From CAYUKK01 sp964445305 (GTDB lineage Bacteria > Acidobacteriota > Aminicenantia > Aminicenantales > UBA8522), in contig CAYUKK010000102.1 in assembly GCA_964445305.1 (NCBI GenBank), positions 1 through 11,584 of the forward strand: DNA of 11,584 nt, given 5' to 3'. Position 1 is the stretch's first letter, and every line of letters begins with the position of its first letter. Of this stretch, positions 7,089 through 11,584 are shown piece after piece. A program made the translations under genes and the position numbers. The notes under the pieces were generated by a model that saw nothing but the letters and a program-made list of their open reading frames with translations, searched no databases and was not told where the DNA came from.

Positions 7089-8060
7089 ATGAACAAGGAC
7101 GACATTCTTGAAACCGGGAAAGAGGTGCTCGAAGTGGAGGCCGCTGCGCTGGCGAAGCTCGTGTCCAGGTTGGATGAGAGCTTTGTCCGAGCAGTAGAAC
7201 TCCTGGCCAAAACGAAATCCCGAGTCATCGTCACGGGGATGGGGAAATCCGGCCTGGTCGGTCGCAAAATTGCCGCCACCCTGGCCAGCTGCGGCACCCC
7301 CGCCCTCTTTATCCACCCGGCTGAGGCGGGGCACGGCGACCTGGGCATGATTCTCAAGGACGATATCATCCTGGCTGTGTCCTACAGTGGCGAGACGCGG
7401 GAAATCATTGACCTTCTTGAATTTATCAAACGGATTGGCGTCAGACTCATCACCATAACCGGCAACAAGAACTCCCGCCTGGCCAAATACAGCGACATCG
7501 TCCTTGACGCCCGGGTGGAGAAGGAAGCAGGGCCAAGAGGAGTCATCCCCACTGCCAGCTCAACGGCGGCCCTGGCCCTCGGCGATGCTCTGGCCATTGC
7601 TTTGATGAAAAAGAAAGGTTTCCGAGAAGAGGATTTTGCCTTCTTCCATCCCAAGGGACAGCTGGGGAAAAAGCTGCTCAAGGTCGGAGCTCTCATGCAC
7701 ACGGGCGAGGAAGTGCCGCGCGTTCTTATCAGCACGCCGATGATTGAGGTCATCGAGGAAATGACGCGAAAAAAGCTGGGCATGACTTGCGTTGTGGACG
7801 CGGAAGACAGGCTTCGCGGGATTATTACCGACGGCGATTTGCGGCGGTCGATGCGCCGCTTCGGGGAAGAAATTTTTGACAAGACGGCCGCGGATTGCAT
7901 GACTCCCAACCCCATCACGATTAACAAGGAAGGACTGGCCACAGAAGCCCTGAACTTAATGGAGGAAAAAAGGATAACCTCCCTCATCATCAAGAACAAT
8001 GAAGGCAAAGTGGACGGGATTATCCACCTCCATGATTTATGGCGGACGGAGATGTTCTGA
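7089..8060 (+). CDS. kdsD: KdsD, arabinose-5-phosphate isomerase (SIS plus two CBS domains)
   Basis: The protein is 323 aa (E. coli KdsD is 328). It isomerises ribulose-5-P to arabinose-5-P, the first committed step to KDO. The SIS sugar-isomerase domain (about 30-185) has GMGKSGLVGRKIAATLASCG, FIHPAEAGHGDLGM, SYSGETREIIDLL and PTASSTAALALGDALA. FFHPKGQLGKKLL follows at the linker; the family usually has HPGG(A/S)LG, so Lys replaces a Gly here. Two CBS domains complete it: about 205-262 (MTRKKLGMTCVVDAEDRLRG, ITDGDLRRSM) and about 275-323 (MTPNPITINKEG, GIIHLHDLWR). The ATG at 7089 follows a purine-rich AGGACGGGGAAG stretch, 13 nt after the kdsA stop. The frame is open upstream to 7005 inside kdsA, but that part does not resemble KdsD. 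GutQ-type paralogues have the same layout; the surrounding kds genes favour KdsD. Confidence 0.94.
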   Translation: MNKDDILETGKEVLEVEAAALAKLVSRLDESFVRAVELLAKTKSRVIVTGMGKSGLVGRKIAATLASCGTPALFIHPAEAGHGDLGMILKDDIILAVSYSGETREIIDLLEFIKRIGVRLITITGNKNSRLAKYSDIVLDARVEKEAGPRGVIPTASSTAALALGDALAIALMKKKGFREEDFAFFHPKGQLGKKLLKVGALMHTGEEVPRVLISTPMIEVIEEMTRKKLGMTCVVDAEDRLRGIITDGDLRRSMRRFGEEIFDKTAADCMTPNPITINKEGLATEALNLMEEKRITSLIIKNNEGKVDGIIHLHDLWRTEMF

Positions 8061-8602
8061 TGGCTGATCAAAAAGAACGAGCTCGGCCGATCAAGATGAT
8101 TCTCATGGACGTCGATGGAACCTTAACCGACGGCACCCTCTTTGTTCTGCCTGATGGAGAGGAAGTAAAATCCTACCATGTCCGGGATGGGCTGGGTATC
8201 CTGCTTGCCCAGCTGGCCGGCCTGAGAATTGGCATCATCACGGGCAAGACATCGAAAGCCTTGGAGAGGCGGGCAGCGAAGCTCGGCGTCGATGAGCTCC
8301 ATCAGGGCGTGCTGGACAAGAAGAAAGTCCTCGATTCCATCCTCGAAAAACACGGCCTCCGGAGCGAGGAAGTCGCCTACATCGGGGATGACCTCGGCGA
8401 CCTCGAGGTCATCCGCTCGGTCGGTCTCGCGGCGGCCGTAGCTGATGCTCATCCTTTAATCAAGGAGCATAGCCATTTTGTCTGTCAGAAAGAAGGCGGG
8501 AAGGGGGCGGTGCGTGAGTTCATCGAGTTCATCCTCGAATCCCAAGAGAAATGGAGGATGGTCCGGGAGAAAGTCAAGGATTTGTTCAATTCGAGGGCAT
8601 AG
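8060..8602 (+). CDS. kdsC: KdsC, KDO-8-phosphate phosphatase (HAD family)
   Basis: The protein is 180 aa, normal for the tetrameric cap-less C0 HAD phosphatase KdsC. It hydrolyses KDO-8-P to KDO and phosphate. Motif I is ILMDVDGTLTDG (nucleophile Asp17, acid/base Asp19). Motif II is GIITGKTS with Thr61, motif III is the lysine region GVLDKKKVL (83-91), and motif IV is YIGDDLGDLEV with Asp110 and Asp114. The tail KEGGKGAVREFIEFIL is also typical. The ATG at 8060 shares its A with the kdsD stop (TGATG). GGAG at 8048-8051 lies 8 nt upstream. An in-frame ATG at 8039 lacks this site and would add residues from the kdsD end. lptC, the common next gene, does not follow. Confidence 0.95.
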   Translation: MADQKERARPIKMILMDVDGTLTDGTLFVLPDGEEVKSYHVRDGLGILLAQLAGLRIGIITGKTSKALERRAAKLGVDELHQGVLDKKKVLDSILEKHGLRSEEVAYIGDDLGDLEVIRSVGLAAAVADAHPLIKEHSHFVCQKEGGKGAVREFIEFILESQEKWRMVREKVKDLFNSRA

Positions 8603-8677
8603 AACCGGCAGAGTTCAAGCGCCCAGAAGCAAGGCCTTCCAGGAGCAGCCGTGGGGAGAAAGTCTGGAGGGATAAGG

Positions 8678-10048
8678 ATGAAGATTAACCCAAAAATTTT
8701 TAGAGAATACGACATCCGTGGCATCGTGGGTAAGGACTTAACCCCTGAATTCGTCGAGTATCTGGGCCGCGGCCTGGGGAGCTACTTCCGGGAACGCGGG
8801 AAAGAGCAGGTCGTTCTGGGATGGGACTGTCGGTTGAGCTCACCCGGTTTCGCCAAAATCATCACTCGGGCTCTTCTTTCGACCGGGTGCAGCGTTTGCG
8901 ATCTGGGGATGGTTCCGACTCCCCTTCTCTACTTTTCTGTTTTCCACAGGAAAAACGAAGCGGCCGTCATGATTACCGGCTCCCACAACCCTCCCGAGTA
9001 TAACGGCTTTAAGATGATGGTCGGGGAAGAAACGCTTTACGGCCAGGCCATCCAGGATATCTACGCTCTCCTCAAGGACAAAAAAATCATCCAGGACAGA
9101 GAGGGGGAGGTGTCGAACTACCATATCATCCCGGAATACGAGGATTACGTGGTCAGGGATATCCGGCTCGAGAGAAAGCTCAAGGTTGTGCTGGATGCGG
9201 GCAACGGGACGGCCGGGTTTGTGGCTGTCCCCATCTTCAAGAAGTTGGGTTGCGAGGTGGTCGAGCTCTACTGCGAGCCGGATGGCCGATTCCCCCATCA
9301 TCATCCCGACCCCACCCTGCCCGAGGCAATGGAGGAGCTCGTCAGGCGGGTCAAAGAAGAAGGGGCAGATTTTGGCGTTGGCTATGATGGCGACGGCGAT
9401 AGACTCGGGGTGGTAGACGATCGGGGCCAGCTTCTCTGGGGTGACCAGCTGATGATTGTTTTCTCGCGGGACATTTTGCCACACCATCCGGGAGCGGCGG
9501 TCATTTCTGAGGTCAAAGCATCCAAGCTCCTCTATGAGGAAATCGCCAGGCTTGGCGGCCGGCCCATCATGTGGAAGACGGGTCACTCCCTGATCAAGAA
9601 GAAGATCAAGGAAGAGAAGGCTTTGCTGGCGGGAGAAATGAGCGGCCACATCTTTTTTGCTGACAGGTACTACGGCTTTGATGATGCCATCTATGCTTCA
9701 GCGAGGCTGGCCGAGATCATCAGCCGCTCGAGAGAAAAGCTATCGGCGCAGTTGGCCGACCTGCCGAGGACTTACTACACACCAGAAATCAGGGTTTATG
9801 CTTCCGACGAAGTAAAATTCCAGATTGTCGAGAACGTAAAGCAAGAGCTGGCGGCGAAGTACCCTGTTGTCGATATCGATGGGGTGCGGGTGAGCTACCC
9901 GAAAGGCTGGGCACTCGTCAGAGCCTCTAACACCCAGGCGGTGCTCGTGCTGCGGTTTGAAGCCGAGACGCCAGAGGACCTCAGTGCCATAAGGCACGAG
10001 GTCGAGAAGGCGGTTGAAAGGGCCATCCAGAAGCTGGGAAATTCATAA
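8678..10048 (+). CDS. manB: Phosphomannomutase/phosphoglucomutase (AlgC/ManB family)
   Basis: The 456-aa protein is an alpha-D-phosphohexomutase that interconverts mannose-6-P/mannose-1-P and/or glucose-6-P/glucose-1-P. Four domains are recognisable: N-terminal FREYDIRGIVGKDL, the phosphoserine loop TGSHNPPEYNGFKM (Ser102), and the Mg loop YDGDGDRLG (Asp237, Asp239, Asp241). The sugar-specificity loop GEMSGH (Glu320, Ser322) and the C-terminal phosphate loop RASNTQAVLVLRFEAETPED (415 on) complete them. The RASNT and GEMSGH pattern is that of the dual PMM/PGM AlgC type rather than GlmM. GGAGG at 8666-8670 lies 7 nt before the ATG. A GTG at 8651 is in frame but has no conserved sequence after it. 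It is 75 nt downstream of kdsC with no clear terminator or promoter between. With manC downstream it probably feeds GDP-mannose synthesis. Confidence 0.92.
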   Translation: MKINPKIFREYDIRGIVGKDLTPEFVEYLGRGLGSYFRERGKEQVVLGWDCRLSSPGFAKIITRALLSTGCSVCDLGMVPTPLLYFSVFHRKNEAAVMITGSHNPPEYNGFKMMVGEETLYGQAIQDIYALLKDKKIIQDREGEVSNYHIIPEYEDYVVRDIRLERKLKVVLDAGNGTAGFVAVPIFKKLGCEVVELYCEPDGRFPHHHPDPTLPEAMEELVRRVKEEGADFGVGYDGDGDRLGVVDDRGQLLWGDQLMIVFSRDILPHHPGAAVISEVKASKLLYEEIARLGGRPIMWKTGHSLIKKKIKEEKALLAGEMSGHIFFADRYYGFDDAIYASARLAEIISRSREKLSAQLADLPRTYYTPEIRVYASDEVKFQIVENVKQELAAKYPVVDIDGVRVSYPKGWALVRASNTQAVLVLRFEAETPEDLSAIRHEVEKAVERAIQKLGNS

Positions 10049-10101
10049 TGGTTGCTTCGACGACCGAGGCCGCGACTTCCAAAACGAAAATTGGATGAAG
10101 T

Positions 10102-10479
10102 TTAACCCACCTGGACAAATTTGACGCCGAGGATGGCCGCGAGCTTCCGTATCTTCGAAGCGATATGGCCGACGCCGACCGCGCAATGATGGGCCGGGCC
10201 GTGCTTGACTTTCATCTCAATTGACAGGCCCTTCCCGGGTTTGCCGTGGAAAACCCCGAGCGGCTTGAGGATGGGTTTTCCTTCGGCAATGGCCACATGT
10301 CCGGGTCCATCATGTCCCATCAACACCACTTCGTCCTTGAAATCCATGGCGTAGAATTCAGTGAAAGAGCCACCGGCGCCGAAAGCGTCCATGATTTTCA
10401 TGGCCAGAGCGTTCTTGACTTCGCATTCACCCGCCATGGGAACTCGTTTCCCAGCCTTGACATCTTTTTGAGGGATGAT
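10102..10479 (-). pseudogene. Relic of an arabinose/fucose-isomerase-like gene, 5'-truncated with internal deletion
   Basis: The minus strand is open from just after a TAA at 10480-10482 to a TAA at 10102-10104. The first in-frame ATG begins at 10437. The product contains GAGGSFTEFYAMDF, VLMGHDGPGHVAIAEGKP and LGVFHGKPGKGLSIEMKVKHGP. I recognise these as the central part of L-fucose/L-arabinose-isomerase-like sugar isomerases of about 450-500 aa. It then runs directly into GPAHHCAVGVGHIASK and KLAAILGVKFV, which looks like the extreme C-terminus of the same family. The N-terminal two thirds and a stretch between these two blocks are missing. Over 120 codons remain without a stop, so decay may be recent. 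There is no ribosome site before the ATG. Family assignment is from memory of motifs. A functional small protein cannot be excluded but is unlikely. Confidence 0.7.
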
Positions 10480-10486
10480 TTATGCT
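10457..10486 (+). promoter_or_regulatory. Candidate sigma70-type promoter for manC
   Basis: A perfect -35 hexamer TTGACA (10457-10462) is followed after 18 nt by TATGCT (10481-10486), which has four of six -10 bases including the three most conserved. It lies at the manC-side edge of the isomerase relic, upstream of a gene that is 446 nt from its neighbour and so probably needs its own promoter. Transcription would start around 10492-10495, next to or on the manC ATG at 10495. This is a motif match only. A GAGGGA at 10470-10475 inside the spacer competes as a possible ribosome site for an upstream start. Confidence 0.4.
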
Positions 10487-10494
10487 TGCCGGCG

Positions 10495-11580
10495 ATGGTC
10501 AAATGGGCCAAGGAAAGGCAATTTCCTGTTTACGCGGTCATCATGGCGGGGGGCAGGGGGACGAGGTTCTGGCCCCTGAGTCGCGAGTCCCTGCCCAAGC
10601 AGTTCTTGCGTATCACGGGCGAAAAGACGATGATCGAGGAGACAGTCGAACGGCTTCTTCCCTGGTTGCCCTATTCCCGAATCCTCGTTATTTCGGATGG
10701 GGCCCTGGCTAAGCTCGTTCGGCGCTATGTGCCCAAGCTCGAGGAGGGGAACATCCTTGTTGAACCAGAGGCGAAGAATACAGCGGCGTCGCTCATCCTG
10801 GCTACGGCGAACCTCTACTTGAAGAATCCGCGCTCGGTTGTGGCCGCCCTGTGTGCCGACCACGTGATCACGAAGAAGGATGTTTTCCTGAGGAAGCTGA
10901 GGGCCTCGATTGAGGCGGCGGCTGAGGAGGAGGCGATCGTCACGTTTGGGATTCCGCCTGCCTATCCCGCCACAGGATATGGCTACATCCAGATATCCAG
11001 GCGAAACATTAAGAGGTTCGGTGGCGAGCGATTTTACCAGGTTCTCAAGTTCAAGGAGAAGCCCGGCCTCCGGAAAGCTAAGGAATTTATCGCCGACGGC
11101 GGGCACTTTTGGAATTCAGGTATGTTCGTCTGGCGGGCGGATGTGTTCGCTCGCAAGCTCGAGCAGTATGCGCCGGCATTTTACGGCTTCTGGGAGAGAA
11201 TTCTCGCCGCGCTGAGGAGGGGGAATAGACAGGAAATCAGGGCTGCGTTCAAGGAAATTTCCCCCATATCCATCGATTATGCCCTGATGGAAAAAGCCGA
11301 GGGCGTTTTGATGGCCAGGGGCGATTTTGGCTGGTCCGACGTCGGTTCGTGGTCGTCAGCGGCTGAATTCTGGCCAAAGGACGAGGCCGGGAATGCGCTT
11401 CTCGGGAGAACCCTCGTTGTGGATTCCTCGGGTTGCATCGTCTACGGTTACGGCCCGCGCAAGCTTACGGCGCTTGTCGGGCTCAAGGACATCATCGTTG
11501 TGGACACCAAGGATGCGCTCTTGGTCTGCCGAAAGGATAAGGACCAACGGGTCAAAGACATCGTCAAACTCATCACCTGA
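10495..11580 (+). CDS. manC: ManC, mannose-1-phosphate guanylyltransferase (short form)
   Basis: The product is about 361 aa and makes GDP-mannose from mannose-1-P and GTP. The nucleotide loop VIMAGGRGTRFWPLSRES is at residues 15-32, with PKQF following. Further motifs are EPEAKNTAA, ADHVI, YGYIQ, FKEKPGL, WNSGMFVWRADVF, FGWSDVGSW and a C-terminal CRKDKDQRVKDIV. It lacks the C-terminal phosphomannose-isomerase cupin domain of the bifunctional form. The start is uncertain. The frame is open back to 10246, but that part is antisense to the isomerase relic and cannot be ManC. ATG 10495 gives an N-terminus about ten residues longer than typical (which begin just before VYAVIMAGG) and lacks a close ribosome site. 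TTG 10486, 10 nt after GAGGGA, is the alternative. LCADH replaces the common LP(S/A)DH. It works with the upstream mutase. Confidence 0.92.
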   Translation: MVKWAKERQFPVYAVIMAGGRGTRFWPLSRESLPKQFLRITGEKTMIEETVERLLPWLPYSRILVISDGALAKLVRRYVPKLEEGNILVEPEAKNTAASLILATANLYLKNPRSVVAALCADHVITKKDVFLRKLRASIEAAAEEEAIVTFGIPPAYPATGYGYIQISRRNIKRFGGERFYQVLKFKEKPGLRKAKEFIADGGHFWNSGMFVWRADVFARKLEQYAPAFYGFWERILAALRRGNRQEIRAAFKEISPISIDYALMEKAEGVLMARGDFGWSDVGSWSSAAEFWPKDEAGNALLGRTLVVDSSGCIVYGYGPRKLTALVGLKDIIVVDTKDALLVCRKDKDQRVKDIVKLIT

Positions 11581-11584
11581 GGGG

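Noticed and set aside
7382..8071. Minus-strand open frame of 229 codons opposite kdsD
   Set aside because: kdsD on the + strand has complete SIS and CBS motifs across this region. The antisense product is low-complexity Ser/Arg rich with no family features.
8603..8677. Intergenic gap between kdsC and manB as a small gene or terminator
   Set aside because: It holds only an 8-bp AAGGCCTT palindrome and the manB ribosome site. There is no T-tract, promoter pair or credible small reading frame.
10050..10065. Hairpin GGTTG/CGACC with a UUCG-like loop after manB as a terminator
   Set aside because: The stem is 5 bp with a wobble pair and is not followed by a T-tract, so it does not meet the pattern of an intrinsic terminator.
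10858..10873. CACGTG near 10861 in manC as a parS site
   Set aside because: Only the central CACGTGA matches. The outer positions of the palindrome are absent.

Overview
The window is a bacterial chromosomal segment of moderately high GC. It is densely packed and read almost entirely on the + strand. KDO (3-deoxy-D-manno-octulosonate) synthesis genes point to a diderm with lipopolysaccharide. The order mnmE-mnmG-parA-parB, with a parS site, is the arrangement usually found close to the replication origin. rsmG, which often sits between mnmG and parA, is absent. I cannot name the phylum from the sequence; a non-model diderm lineage is plausible.

Region 1 (1-3517) carries the last codons of mnmE, complete mnmG (tRNA wobble-uridine modification), and parA and parB (chromosome segregation). 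A near-consensus 16-bp parS centromere at 1902-1917 covers the mnmG stop codon and reaches the first base of the parA start codon. Region 2 (3514-3912) is a small bactofilin gene translationally coupled to parB. Region 3 (3909-8602) holds a complete CMP-KDO route: kdsD makes arabinose-5-P, kdsA condenses it with PEP, kdsC dephosphorylates KDO-8-P and kdsB activates KDO with CTP. The CTP synthase gene pyrG lies in the middle and supplies that CTP. From mnmE to kdsC nearly every junction is a 1-56 nt overlap or a gap of 13 nt or less, so this looks like one long coupled operon. The lptC-lptA-lptB genes that often follow kdsC are not there.

Region 4 (8678-11580) encodes a phosphomannomutase/phosphoglucomutase (AlgC/ManB type) and a short mannose-1-phosphate guanylyltransferase (ManC). 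Together they convert mannose-6-P to GDP-mannose for surface polysaccharide. They are separated by 446 nt. That gap contains, on the minus strand, a truncated and internally deleted relic of an arabinose/fucose-isomerase-like gene. A promoter-like TTGACA/TATGCT pair lies at its manC-side edge.

No tRNA, rRNA, CRISPR array, insertion sequence or convincing intrinsic terminator was seen. Most of the content is housekeeping. The points most worth checking are the parS embedded in the mnmG/parA junction, the parAB-bactofilin coupling, the isomerase relic and the uncertain manC start.
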